Of a stretch of DNA of 64,000 nucleotides, positions 22,701-34,465 are shown in pieces. Origin of the DNA: Cymodocea nodosa (lineage: Eukaryota; Streptophyta; Magnoliopsida; Alismatales; Cymodoceaceae); contig CM072337.1 of assembly GCA_036874045.1 (NCBI GenBank), forward strand, positions 4,588,001 to 4,652,000, in the 5' to 3' direction. The position numbers and the translations under genes are program-made. The notes under the pieces are model-generated. The model was given only the letters and a program-made list of their open reading frames with translations. It was not told where the DNA came from and searched no databases. Each line of letters opens with the position of its first letter. Positions within the stretch are counted from its first letter, which is position 1.

Positions 22701-23114
22701 ACATGTTGAATTTCACTGCTTTATAATGTCTCAGTCGAAACTCGAACAGTTATGTTTAAATCTTCGAGGTTTCACACCTATTCCTTCGAGAAACTCGAAC
22801 AGCTATCATAAGTCTTCGAGTTTTCTCACTTTTCACTTAGCCTGAAGTTATTTTCTTTATATGAACAATTACGCTAAGTATTCTGCAATTGTTGGTTGTA
22901 AAACTTGTATAGTTATTGCAAGCACTCGAGTTATTTATCGGTAACGGATCTTATATTTATGATTTCAATGATTGAATCCATTTATCCGTTTCTAAACCCG
23001 GAGAGTTATGAATGTTTTCCTAACAACCTTTCGTCTTTCTACCTTGGTAAAACCCTAGCTTCACAATCTTTCCTTCCACTAAGTTCTACAATGCAAAGCG
23101 AAGATTAATCAACA

Positions 23115-23686
23115 ATGTCAGGACGTGGAAGAGGACGTAGTAGAATGACCAAAGTGCAGAAAAGAGAGTTGGAACTTCAGAAAATGTTGAATGAAATCAA
23201 CGATATTTACTCCAGGTACACTTTTTCAAACAAAGTACTACACGAAATCAAAAAAGCTGTTCAAGATGAGAAAAATTTCTGTTGGAAATTTATTCGAAAT
23301 TATGCTGAAACACAGTTTAGACTAAAACAGACAGAACTTTCCGCATTGCATTTATGGAAAAGAAATTTACAACCTAACCCTACGGTTGTAAGTTCTGGAC
23401 ATGTACCAGAGACATTGGTACATTCTATCACTTATTATGGAAAGAAGTGGGGACCAATGATCGAAAAGGCAAACAAGGAATTACAATCCTTGTATTCCCA
23501 ACATTATTTTCCCCAGCTGTTTTAGATGATATTAAGCAGTATATCAATGAACAGAAAACTGCCATTAGAAAAATGGGCCTTCGCAGTGAAGGACAAAGAG
23601 TTTATCAACTCAAAATGGTAGAGGTGGAGAACTTAAAAAAAGGGGGCAATGTACTCAAGCTTTATTTATCTATCAAGGTGTTATAA
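23115..23686 (+). pseudogene. Accessory ORF of element F, downstream of pol
   Basis: ATG at 23115; 136 codons to a stop at 23525, then a frameshift (about 23500) into a frame that continues to 23686. The N-terminus is very basic (MSGRGRGRSRMTKVQKRE). The rest is charged and probably mostly helical (KMLNEINDIYSRY; RNYAETQFRLKQTEL). I see no membrane segment or signal peptide, so an envelope-like role is not supported. The distal coding part runs through the second PPT (AAAAAAAGGGGG at 23635-23646). Sirevirus elements often carry a third ORF here, but I do not recognise this protein. A lineage-specific ORF is my best guess. Confidence 0.55.
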
Positions 23687-23884
23687 CAATCCTGACATAA
23701 TCTATGCATATAATCCTTGTTATTTTTGTTATTATCTACTCTTTACACATAATGTACAATATTTATTTGTCTTAAGTTGTGTACTCATTATTGAAATCTT
23801 TTAAGTTTCTGTAGGTATATCTCTATGAATTATCTTTTGTAAACTGAATAAGATAAAAGCTAGAAAGTCTAAATTGTTAGCTCT
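23642..23884 (+). repeat. Direct repeat copy 2 (post-PPT block) of element F
   Basis: Second copy of 21771-22012. It ends at ATTGTTAGCTCTGATACC, where the inverted PBS/LTR fragment begins, with GTTA-CTCT microhomology to copy 1. Confidence 0.85.
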
Positions 23885-24178
23885 GATACCAGTTGTAGGA
23901 TCGTCTGTATCATAAGAGGAGGGGTGAATTGTGTTTTTAGTAATTAAACTAGCAGATAAAACAACAACACAAAACACTCGTAAATGAAATTCTATTCTTT
24001 TATTTCAAGACAAAATTTACAATATCTTTTCAGCTCAATTCCCTTATTGACGGTTTTGATACAGTAATTTTTGATATACAATTCAAATAGGAAAACAAAG
24101 CTCTTTTTCAAACTAATTTTGAATTGTATAAAACCTGATCTTTATGCACACAGCTCTTTTCTTTCTCTTTGCTCAGCT
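23880..24178 (-). repeat. Inverted U5+PBS fragment at the 3' end of element F
   Basis: GCTCTGATACCA (23880-23891) is the reverse complement of the PBS. 23894-24178 is the reverse complement of the last 285 bases of an F-type LTR (about 15606-15890). It stops at GCTCAGCT, where element E's LTR resumes without a target duplication. It replaces the expected forward 3' LTR. Confidence 0.85.
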
Positions 24179-25866
24179 TAACTCAATGGACAAAGTTCGT
24201 TGAGTTATAGCTAACTCAACGGACTAACCTCGTGGACTTAAGTTAACTCCACAAGCCTGTCTTTTCTTTTTAAATATTGCTATTTACAGAGGAATTCGGC
24301 CAACCATTGGGCGGTTCCATAGATTGTAAATAACATCAATTAAGCTCTTTAATGTTAGTAAACACTGGATTCATCATTAAGCAATACTAACATTCAGATA
24401 ATTCAAACAGTAACCATTAAAATCTTTAAGTCTTTTGAACGAACCAATTTCAGTAAACTGTAAAACTAAAACAAACATAAAACAATCACAACACTGATAA
24501 AGATAACATTAATCACGATACAACACAAACAATACAACACTCAAATACAACATACAATAGCAAATAAGTTGTTTTTGGTTTAATATGAACATGAAAATGG
24601 GCGAAAGGTGAAATGTAAAGTAATCTCAATCGACAGTAAATAGTTCCGTCACTACATACGACGCGATTACACCATTGAAAATTAAACCACTTACAATCAT
24701 GTCTCCTCTCCCTATAGAATCGCGAGTCTAGAATTGCAAGATAATCTCCTCTTGAACATACAGGCATCAACCCGAAGTCAAGGCTAGAAGCTTTACGATC
24801 ATGCAATCACTCCTCACAGTGGTTGTTAGGCACTGTGTTTGGCTCAAAATCGACCCGACATCTAGAAAGTATTCTCACAGATGTCCGATGGTTGCTGATT
24901 GTGGTGGTGATGGTGGTGATAACGATGGTTGGTGTGGTACTTTGGAGAATTACTGATACTGGTTGAAGAAAGCTCGGTGCTCCTCCTCTGTACACACTTG
25001 TCGTCCATCGATCACACACTTTTCTTCTTTTCTTTTATATTTCTTCATTAGTAACTACTTCTGCTTGAATGGTCAGTTGGATTTCCTTCATTCATATCAA
25101 TGGCGATGATTTCTTCTCCCTACGCAATACATGCAATTGTGGTTTTTCTTCCAACTGTCTTGTTTCTGCAACCGCTACAGTGGCATATTAGAAAATAAAT
25201 AGTTCATGGAGTTACAGATAACTCAACGGACTTACCTCATTGATTTAACTATAAAATACATGCATAAATTTAACTATCCGATGCTTAGGTGCATTTCAGA
25301 TACTTATAAATTTAACTATCCGATGCTTAGATGCATTTTGGATAGTTACAAATAACTCACCGATATATAACTTAAGTAAATCTACCAGATCTCGACACGT
25401 GTCAACAACAGTTTTATAAATAAAAAGAGATTTCGAAGAGTTACACATATAACTGTCCGATGCCCAATTGCAATTTCGGATCGTTATAGATAACTCACCG
25501 AAAGTTCACTTAAGTCATGTGTTATGGTTTCGACACATGTACTTCTAGAAATAATAAAATATTCTTTTAAAGCATAACTGTTCGGCAATATAATCATAAC
25601 TATCTGATACATGTTCGGTATGTTAAACATAACTGTCTGAAATATCAGAAAATTCGGATACTTAACAATTTCACAGCCTGCAACTTACCGACAGTTTAGA
25701 AATGTACTAAATTGACATTAATTCCCAAAAATTAAGTAGATTCTTTAATTAAAGCATATAACAATGCAATTATAACATAATGGCTTAATTCTCATATGAT
25801 AAGCTAAATATTATGTAATTAACCATCATTTAACCGTTAATAATATGCACTTTTTCATTCTAAACA
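24179..25866 (-). repeat. 3' LTR of element E, main piece
   Basis: Resumes E's LTR inside a TAACTCAATGG palindrome arm and ends CATTCTAAACA at 25866, followed by the PPT complement CTTCCCCCATACC. It includes TAACTATCCGA/TCGGATAGTTA palindromes (about 25270-25640). Confidence 0.88.
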
Positions 25867-27640
25867 CTTCCCCCATACCTAAATTTTGCTAGTCCCTTAG
25901 CAAACTAAGATCTAATTAATTGATCTTTCTAAAAGTGCTAGAATTAATTCTTCCTCTCTTTTTTTCTTCTGTTCAACATAAGAATTATAGATATTCTGTA
26001 TGTTTCAGTAATCAACCTGCAAATATACTTAGAATATATGTAAATTACATACAAAGTATATCATCATCACACTGGTGTTAATTATATTATCATTTGTTCT
26101 TCTTTTCATCATCTGTCATCCTAAATTTTCTAATAAGATTTCTAGAGGAAATTTCAACAGCATACAAATCCAAGTACAATCCAATTCAATATGATTAAGA
26201 CAAGTAGAATAAAGAATTGTATCTCCATTAAAACAACTTCAAAAGTCAATTCCAGATTCATATTTCAGCAATTCTAAAAAACAGAAAATATACTCGATTC
26301 ATAAGATATCTGTATTTCACAAAACACTTGTATCTTTTCAGAATAGTTTTTTTTTTTTTCTTTTCTTTTTTTTTTCTTTTTTTTTATACTTTAAAAGTTA
26401 ATTTGACAAGCTTGAATCATTTAGGAGCTTTCTAATGTACCTAGATAACGAGCTTTCAATCAACAATCCTAGATCTAATTAGGATCTTAGGTTGGTAGAT
26501 TTCAAGAGTCTTTTTTTTTTCAGGGCAACAATCCTTACATACCTATCTGCTCAAGTGCAAAAGGCTCGTGATCAAACAAGTCAATAAACTCTCAAATTTT
26601 TCTCTCTTTTTTTTCTTTTTCTTTTTTTTTCAATCAAAATACACACAAAACAAAGCATTAATCACATACTATATATGTATGTATTTCATTTATACAGATG
26701 CAATAAAACACCAATCTCATATAGTCATGCTTCTATCATTTACTGAAAATATGAATCCATAACAATGAGCTCATACTTTTTCTGTAGTTTAATAAGATCT
26801 ACACATAAATCATTCTACAAATTCAATCAGTCAAATTAAATGTATCTTTAATCATATGTGTTTCATTTAATCTAGAATTCACATCTCAACTCCTTCAGGA
26901 CTACAGATAATTTACTGATTTTTCATTAAGCATTCTGCTTTCATTTTAAAATCGTGAAACTGTTAAACTCATGAAATTCAGAAAAAACATAAGATACTAT
27001 ATCTAGATTTGCATAAATAGTAAATTCTATAGCATCATATATAGCCTTCTAAATATAACATTCAAGCAGTTACAGATTATAAATTTTACAGTCTCAATTA
27101 TCGGATAGTTACAGCAAGTTCATAAAAATTTTCAATTTCTACAAAACTTTGCAGTACCATTTTAATTTTTTTAATTAACAAACTTACATGGCTGTTACTT
27201 TAATTACCTCCCACTCATACCTACATTTTGCATCGTCCTCAATGTAAAAGATTTGGCAGTAAATACAGTAATTGTAGCAAGCATGAATACAGTTTTGTTG
27301 ATTTAAAATTTAGGATAAGTAATCAGTTACATACCTTGTTTTGTTTATATCTCCTTCTACATATTCCGATTTTTTGATTCTGAAAAGCTTTTCATTCACA
27401 GATAAAAGCAAAAAATATATAACAAAATAACATTTAACAGATATTGATAATTCAATGTCTTGTGTGGAACCTAGGCTCCTATGCCTTTGGTGGCTCACAA
27501 GCAAGCCAGTTGGTTTCCCCGAAAAGATACCAACAAACTAGATTGATATATATTTTTTTTTTATAAAATAAAATGAAAATTATATTTTTTCTAAAAATAA
27601 ACGTAGAATACACACAACATTAAACACACAAAATCACAGC
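25867..27640 (-). other. 3' noncoding region of element E
   Basis: Colinear with 5166-6899 and 52446-54210. Terminal PPT complement at 25867-25879; internal hairpin CATCGTCCTCAATG (27231-27244) next to a degenerate PPT; long pyrimidine tracts (26347-26385, 26598-26630). No ORF supported. Confidence 0.75.
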
Positions 27641-28761
27641 TTAAGAACATGATTGAAAAGTAGGAACAAATGGAATAAATTTATCAGTCCAAGCAAACTT
27701 TTTAGGCATAGTTCTTCTTGCTATTAATTCTGTTTTCATGTAGTTCTTGTTCCTTCTTAATTTGTATGCATGTAATATATTATAAATTCCAAATACAAGT
27801 GTATTACCATTAATGATATGAAATGCAGAAAGGGATACTTTTTGGTTCCAAGGTAATGTAGTAGTTTCTATTTCTACATCTATTTCAATATACTCCTCTT
27901 CCCACTTCCATTCATTAATGTCTTCCATAATCCATATTTGAAATTTCATCAATTCATCCCACCATCTTATCAGACATAAAGTAGGATCATCTTCTTCATT
28001 ATACCACATTCCTATTTGAATTTTATTAAATTTTGCAGATGGTGGTTTAGCTATATCACTCGGTATAGGTAAAATTTCTATATATTCATCATAACTGTCT
28101 ATACTCACTATGTATAAATAAGATCCAAATGCTATAGATATATCTGTGACAAGTATGACATGTGTTTGGTTCATTAATGATTTCTGTCCTAGATATATCA
28201 TAATATTTTCAGTCCAAGATCTATTCAGAAAATTATACACACTTAAGCGTAAATCTTCACCCCAATTTCCTGTAGGTCTCCAATAATATAATTCTTCAGG
28301 AATTGTAGAATTTTTATCAGAAAATATTAAAGCCGATCCACAATTTACAGTTGGTATTTCAAATCTATTAGGTTTTCCTATATTTCATTGTTCTCCTGTT
28401 ATAGGATTTCTTATCAAAAATCAGGTAATAATAAACTTACATACCTTGGTCTCGTCCTGTATATGATTAATCCTTCATCTATCCCCATAATATGATTTAT
28501 TCCTTTTAATGTATTAGGTGGAATTCCAATAGTTTCTTCTATAGCAAGATATTCATGATTAATTGAACTACGATTAAATGACCTCCATATGAATCCATCT
28601 CTAATCTTAGTCATTTTTGCAGCTTGTAGTCCCTGAAAATATTTTTCTTCAATACAGTCTTTAATTTCCTTTGATACACAACACAGCTTCCATAGATCTT
28701 CAGCTGATAAATTACTCAGTACTTCCCTTAGTGCATCCAACGGTAATTGCATCAATTTCAT
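27641..28761 (-). pseudogene. F-box protein ORF carried by element E
   Basis: Starts MKLMQLPLDALREVLSNL at 28761 and the stop TAA complement is at 27641-27643. The F-box region (about residues 4-45) contains LSAEDLWKLCCVSKEIKDC; a block around GLQAAKMTKIRDGFIW follows. The distal part (28240 to 27641) is open and ends in the same FQSCS tail as A. The middle is frameshifted near 28420 and loses codons near 28160, where A has the DGYIYLV segment. Flanked by the same palindromes as in A (about 28830-28885). The acceptor-like AG upstream is kept but its pyrimidine tract is eroded. Confidence 0.82.
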
Positions 28762-29064
28762 TTGTCGAGTCTATATAACACAAACAAAAATTTAGCAAAG
28801 ACAAAAATTAACATAACTACTGCACACCCTCGTGGAGTTAAGGCATAACTCAACGGAATAAGTTCATTGAGTTAAGGACTAACTCTACAATACTATTAAC
28901 TATAAATAAAAACATATATATATACAGATAGTTGCTTCAGATATTCTGCTTCAATCAACTATCCTCCTAGAAGAGGTATCAATTTCATTAACCGTTCTAT
29001 TAATAGGATTAGGTATTGCTTGTATTGGCAATCCTCCAGTAGGTCTAACTTCTATTGGTTCCTT
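28762..29064 (-). other. Spacer and capsid tail of element E
   Basis: Matches 8038-8339 of B. The CTCGTGGAGTTA palindrome block is at about 28830-28885; the remainder is the post-stop tail of the capsid frame. Confidence 0.6.
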
Positions 29065-30292
29065 CTATCTAAGTGGTATATTTCTATACTGATTTTGAAT
29101 TACAGCACTTCCAAATCCAAAATCTAGACGATTGTTTAATTGTTGGATTATCTTTTCTAATTTCTCTATTCTAGATCCTTGTTCTAGTAATGCTTCACAA
29201 CTTATATTCTTCTCATTTACATTTTCTCCTCCCTGGAAATTGTTGTTTCTCCAAGATAAATTCGGGTGATTTCTCCAATTAGGATTATAAGAATTTCCCA
29301 AGTTATCTCTTTGGTTTCTAGCATAAATAATATCTAAATCATTTATGTTTGCATTCTTTTCTGCTAGCTTTTGATTTAATGATAACTCTTCTATTTTCTT
29401 TGTTAATTCAGTTAATTTCACCTCAAGCATAGTACTTGAATCTATTCATGCATTCCTCTTGGCAATATTTTTTATCTACAATAGCTTCAACCGAGTTTTC
29501 CCACTATGCAATTCTTTTTGCAAAGTTTTCTAAATATGCCCATGCTTCTACACTACATAACTTTAAAAATCCATTTTGACAAGTAGATTCTAATAAAGAT
29601 TTTGTTGAAACATCTATGCCTTCATAAATTATACCTATTAATTGTGCTTTACTCATTGCATGATGTAGACATTGAGTTAGTAAATCTTTAAATCTTTCAA
29701 AATATTTCCAGAATGATTCACCCTATTTTTGGCTACACATTAATATTTCCTTCTTCTTTTTAATCGTTTGATGTGTTGGATAATATTTTTCCAGAAAAAT
29801 AGAGCAAAATTCAGTCCATGTAGAATTTGAATCAGGCGACAGAGTATATAACCATCTCTTAGCTGTGTCTTTTAAAGAAAAAGGGATATATCTAAGTTTA
29901 ATAGCATCTATACTCATGTTCGGCATTTTCATCATTAGACAAACTTCGTTAAATTCTCTAAGGAAATAATAGGCATCCTCTCTTTCTAATCCATGAAAAT
30001 GTGGTAATTGACTAATATAATTAGACTTCAGTTCAAACCTATCTCCCTCAAAGTTTGGCAATCGAATACATGACGGTTCATCCACTAATTCCAGATACAG
30101 AATTTCTCCTAATGGTTTTTCTACTGGAACAACCATCTCTACGTTCTCTTTTAAAGAAAGGTTAGCTACACCCCAAAGAATTTCGTTAAAGTTTAGTTCA
30201 GAAAATTTTTCAATACTCCTCTACGATGAAAATTCCTAGGTAGGTGTTCTTACTAATCGTTTAGTGCTTAGAGAACGAGTCCATGTGCTCAT
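29065..30292 (-). pseudogene. Capsid-like gag ORF of element E
   Basis: Same layout as in A and B: ATG at 30292, PSCIRLPNFEGDRFELKSNY, an REDAYYFLREF block, RWLYTLSPDS, a coiled coil (ELTKKIEELSLNQKLAEK), and NPNWRNHPNLSWR near the end. Breaks include TAG codons at about 29723 and about 29506 (the latter shared with B; CAG in A), a small deletion near 29446, and a TAG at the 29065 end shared with B. It lies downstream of integrase and the transposon-protein ORF in element order, supporting the relocated capsid arrangement. Confidence 0.83.
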
Positions 30293-30309
30293 AAATAAAT
30301 AGCAGAAGA

Positions 30310-30598
30310 TTAATTACATACCAGTCTAAAGCTTTCCATTCGATAAATATTTGTTGTCAGATGAAGTTGAATCAACTGCTTCTCCTTCCAATTCCTCCAG
30401 CGCATTCTCCTTTCTTTTAAAAGTGCTAGTAACTCGTAAATAACATTCTGATTTATGTATATAATGCACATCCATAAAGTGAATAAATCTCGTTGCAAGA
30501 ACGTGTCTTGCAACGTACATCGTGGTTCCTATTTTTATAGGTACGTGTACCACTATTAATTTCAAATTTTGGTAATCGCTAAGCCAACGAAGTTTCAT
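30310..30598 (-). pseudogene. Small conserved ORF of element E
   Basis: Here an ATG precedes KLRWLSDYQNLKLIVVHVP, a position that is ACG in A, B and C. Shared core: IGTTMYVARHVLATRFIH and a YLRVTSTFKRKE block. It frameshifts after GEAVDST relative to A and B. Function unknown. Confidence 0.5.
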
Positions 30599-31236
30599 TC
30601 GTGGTTAAAAGAATAACCATTCTGCTTAATCTACGAAATAACCTCGTTGAGATACAGATAACTCAACGGAACATAGTCGGTTACTATTGCTAACTCCACG
30701 GACTAACTTCGTTGAGTTACAGATAACTCAACGGAGTGACCTTATATTATATTATTGACATCGTGAAGTTAAGTTTAACTCAACGAACTTACTTCATTGA
30801 GTTAACACTAAGCAACTTCTAAGTTTACTCCTCGTAAGTACCTCTCTGTTTTTTTCTTTTTTATTCTGCTAACTGAAATAAAGTTAAATCTATGTCATTA
30901 ATGCATCATTCTAATCAAAATTTGTTTAAATATGAACATTATATAAAGATTTAACTTGCAGGTTATTTTATGTTATGCAAAATTTACATTTTACCTTACA
31001 ACATGTAGAAATTTTTAAGCATTTATCCTGTCATTTAGTAAATTGTAAATCTGTTAAACATTCATTCATAAAGTTCCACAAATTATATAATATTCAATAA
31101 ATTCCATTCATTTCACATTCAAAACACATATGAAAAGTACATCAAAAAAATTATATTCATTAATATGATTCAATTTACATTACAAATACATCATACATTT
31201 TCATACAATTTTATACAAGTAGATGAACAATACAAT
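30599..31236 (-). other. Intergenic region of element E with CGTTGAGTTA palindromes
   Basis: Equivalent to 48818-49499 of A. At least five TAACTCAACG / CGTTGAGTTA arms at about 30630-30815; the rest is AT-rich with no ORF supported. Confidence 0.7.
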
Positions 31237-33477
31237 TTAGTCTCTATTCCTAAGTTCATCTACTTCCTTCTAGAGTTTTTCTAATTGAAGTTCTAATTGA
31301 TTAATTCTTTCTACTACAGCTGTAATTCCTCCAGAAGGTACAACTATCTCTGTAGCTACAAAATTTCTGTATTCTTTCACTGAAATGGTTCTTGATCTGA
31401 TCCTTTTTTATGTCCATTTCGTGAAATCAATATAATCCACCATCAGTAGTGGAATCAAATCTCCATAAAACAATTTCTTCTTTACTGTTTTCAGTTTGGA
31501 GATAAAAACTACAGACCAATTTATTTGAATTCTATTTACTACTGCAAACGTGGCCCATTTGACAAATTGACTTAATTCTATGTCATGGCCTTGTTGTTGA
31601 TAGACATTCTTAATTAAAATGTTAGCTATCATGTGTGCTTTACCATTTAAATGCTTCAGTCTATTTAATAAAGGCACACCAAGATTGATAGCCAAACTAT
31701 CCTTGATTTCCTATTCAATCCATTCAACAACAGTTGTGTCTTCCAAAATTTTTAGCCCTTCATTCTTCAATCCAAAAATGTTGTGGAGAAGCTCTAGTGT
31801 TATCTGTACATCAGCTTCCTCCACGTTGGAAATTAATCCTCCTTCTCCTTCTCTTAAATTTGCACAGAAATAGGACACTAAATTCTCATAAACTACATGC
31901 CCTCTTTCTTGAGAAATAAACTTCAGTAGACCTTGGAACTCAAATAAATCTTTGATTTCTTACATTCCATCCCAATTTACTGGTCTACTGTAAATAATAT
32001 CATAACCCCTAATCTCTTGGTATTTGATATAAGCTTCTTGACTCCAAAAATGTAATTCATTCAGAACTGTTGTTTCAGTCGGGTCAGGAATGTGACTTTG
32101 CTTTTCTAGAGGGGTTTATTCTTGATATTCCTCTTCTATGGGCTACATTTGAACATTCTCTACAGATTCCTGAATTTCTGTTTCTATTTCTATCTGTGGT
32201 GGTGAGCCGGTAGAACTCTCCACTCTGTCTTGAATTCTTTCCATAAATTGCTGAAGAGTTTCTTACTCTTCGGTGGAATCTGTAAAGTTATTTTTATCTA
32301 AATGGCTTCTTTCAGCCTCTTCATTTTCTGCTCTTTCTTCTTCCTCCTAACTACCAATCTGCTCTATTACTATTCTTTCTAATTCTGTAAGAGATTGGGA
32401 TGGAGTCACAGGTAATTCAGTTTCAGCCCTAATTTCTGTTCTTTCTTCTTGTACAGGTTGCAGATTAATTTCAACCTGATTTTCTTCTTGTCTTTGCTCA
32501 TGCTGCTCCGGCTCCTTCTCCTCCTCAAAATCGGATAGCAGATTTATAAAAATTGGCTCCACAGGCCCTGTTGACATTGGTATCTCAGATTTAATCTCTT
32601 CTTAATAGTCAAGCACTATCTCTTTTCCTTTCCTTTTTCTGATTAATTGTGTCTGTTCTTCTTCTTCTTCTTCTGAGATTAAATCTACAAAAGTAGGCTC
32701 TGCAGGTCTTCGAGCCACAGGTACTGGCTCTTCCTGTTTAACTTTCTCTATAATTACTAGTCTCGAAGGACCAGCCTCAGCTTCTCTTGCAGCACTTGAT
32801 TTAGCTGTTGCCTGATGCTGCTCAACCTTTATTCTGTATTGGGCCCTCAACTTTTCTTTGGCCCTTCTTCTCTTAATGGCATCATATAAAATATGTGTCT
32901 TAGCTATAGCTATTTCTTGAGTACCACCTTGGTCTCTTGCTATTTTGACTAAGCTAGTAAATTCTTTCTCTTCTTCATCAATTCTCGGCCAAACAAATGC
33001 TAATCGTGGCAATGGCTTTGTTGGCTGAACTAGAGATCTTAACTGCTGTTCCTCAGGAACAGGTCTTTCAGTAGTTGGTTCCACCCGATCTTCAGTTGCC
33101 ACTTCTTCATTTTCTTTCCTTTCTTGCTCCCAGATCGCCCATCTAGCTCGTCTACAGATTCATCTTTTGAACCAGAGCGGGGACTTACGTTGGATTAATT
33201 CTAGGGCAACTTCGTTATTTGGCCTAATTTTTCTTTCTTTACTAACTAGAATTTCTGTTGCTACTCTGATTCATGTTTCCATTATTTGAGGTATTTGTAT
33301 ACCCAAATCAACTAGATTTCTTCTAAAATTGAAAAGTTCTTATTCTACCTTTTGTAGCTCTTTCTCTCTTATCGTATTTCTGATCTTCTACCACGTGTGC
33401 CATTCTTCTGATTCCTTTAGAAATTCTAATGTGTCAATAGCCTCTTCCTAGAATTCAAGTGTCATCTTCCTCATCAT
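31237..33477 (-). pseudogene. 'Putative plant transposon protein'-like ORF of element E
   Basis: Starts at 33477 (MMRKMT). The N-terminal third is highly charged and coiled-coil. The middle is acidic with repeated EEEE runs (LISEEEEEEQTQL and a similar unit), a low-complexity linker. The C-terminal third carries the conserved domain (NELHFW, KYQEIRGYDIIYSRPVNWDG, LNGKAHMIANILIKNV, VKWATFAVVNRIQINWS) and a terminal coiled coil ending at TAA 31239-31237. Several TAG/TAA codons interrupt it (for example 33451, 32604, 32349, 31710). It sits between integrase and capsid, as in A. Confidence 0.72.
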
Positions 33478-33971
33478 GGAGTTACACAATAACACGGAAT
33501 TGCTCTGATTTCTACTGTTCTAGATTCTAAATGATTTACCGGATAATGCCCCCAAAACCCTAGGTTTTAGATAAAATAAGCCTTAAGTTTAGGTGGGTAA
33601 TCAGGTCATTTCCTGAACCAACTATTACTATCTCATCCGCGGTCTTAGCTATAGTACTCTGTTGAGTTACAGATAACTCAACGGAATAAGCTCGTTGACT
33701 AACTCAAGACTCAACGGAGTAAGCTCGTTGAGTTAGGCATAACTCAACGGACTTCTCGTCCAAATAGATATAATAATAAAAATACTATAGATAATAGTTT
33801 TTTCTATTTTTTTATCGATTTAACCGATACTATATTTCGATCAGACCTAATTTTTTTTCCAGTTGAACCGATACTATGTTTTAGTAAAACCAACATTTTT
33901 TTCTAAAAATTAATATACATATTTTTTATGTTTCGGTCATACCAATGGATCTAGTCGGTTGAACCATAACG

Positions 33972-34005
<34 letters not shown>

Positions 34006-34026
34006 AACATAAAAACTGATTTCTTA
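33478..34026 (-). other. Post-integrase spacer of element E
   Basis: CCGTTGAGTTA palindromes (33657-33755), TCGGT-type palindromes (about 33820-33970) and an (AT)n run (about 33985-34003). Equivalent to 46007-46597 of A. No ORF. Confidence 0.7.
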
Positions 34027-34465
34027 CTAAGTAAAGCTCGAGTAGTTCTCTACTATGACTTCTTCTATAATTCCAAAGGAGCTTTTTGGTGTTTTCAGAA
34101 TAGGTCTAAGTCTTTGCCCATTTACTTTAAATATATTCTGATTTTTAGGATTTTCAATTTCAATAGCTCCATAAGGATAAATATTTCGAACTATGTAAGG
34201 TCCTGCCCATCTAGATCTTAATTTTCCAAGATGGTTATGGAGTCTAGCCATATAAAGATATACTTCTTGTCCTATTTCAAAGCTTTTTGGAATAATTTTC
34301 CTATCATGCTAGAATTTCATTTTCTCTTTTTCTCTTACAGTCTTCGCATAAGCTTCATTTCTAAATTCTTCTAATTTAATTAGTTGCATTTTTCTATTTT
34401 TAGTAGCTTGATGTAAATTAGTGTTCAGAGTTTTTAATGCCCAATAAGCTTTATGTTCTATTTCA
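34027..34465 (-). pseudogene. Integrase C-terminal fragment of element E
   Basis: Encodes the end of integrase ([15 protein letters not shown]-like, then [20 protein letters not shown] and a VNGQRLRP block), ending near 34027. One TAG interrupts at about 34310. Homology to A's integrase stops at about 34465 within the IEHKAYW block. Everything 5' of this in E is missing, so the fragment marks the truncation point. Confidence 0.8.

Larger units (their letters stand above)
14696..24178 (+). mobile_element. Element F: Sirevirus-like Ty1/copia retrotransposon with aberrant 3' end
   Basis: 5' LTR (14696-15890), iMet-type PBS, gag with a CCHC knuckle and long coiled-coil tail, pol in PR-INT-RT-RH order, then a 2.5-kb 3' region with an accessory ORF (23115-23686) and two PPT-like blocks. 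The long coiled-coil gag, 3' accessory ORF and multiple PPTs fit the Sirevirus lineage. There is no forward 3' LTR. Instead an inverted U5+PBS fragment (23880-24178) abuts E's LTR. The left target sequence GTTGA (14691-14695) is not repeated at the right and about 13 bases of E are missing there. Confidence 0.85.
14373..34465 (-). mobile_element. Element E: A-family element, 5'-truncated, inserted in D's LTR
   Basis: In element order (right to left): integrase C-terminus (34465-34027), palindromic spacer, transposon-protein ORF (33477-31237), small ORF (30598-30310), capsid (30292-29065), F-box (28761-27641), noncoding region, 3' LTR (25866-24179 and 14695-14373). The 5' LTR, PBS, protease, RT and most of integrase are missing, because D's LTR resumes directly after the integrase fragment. 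Its 3' LTR is split by element F. The gene order confirms that of element A. Confidence 0.85.

Noticed and set aside
33657-33755. Palindromic repeat clusters as a CRISPR-like array or centromeric satellite
   Set aside because: Units are short, variably spaced, without unique spacers of constant length, and confined to retrotransposon LTRs and intergenic spacers.
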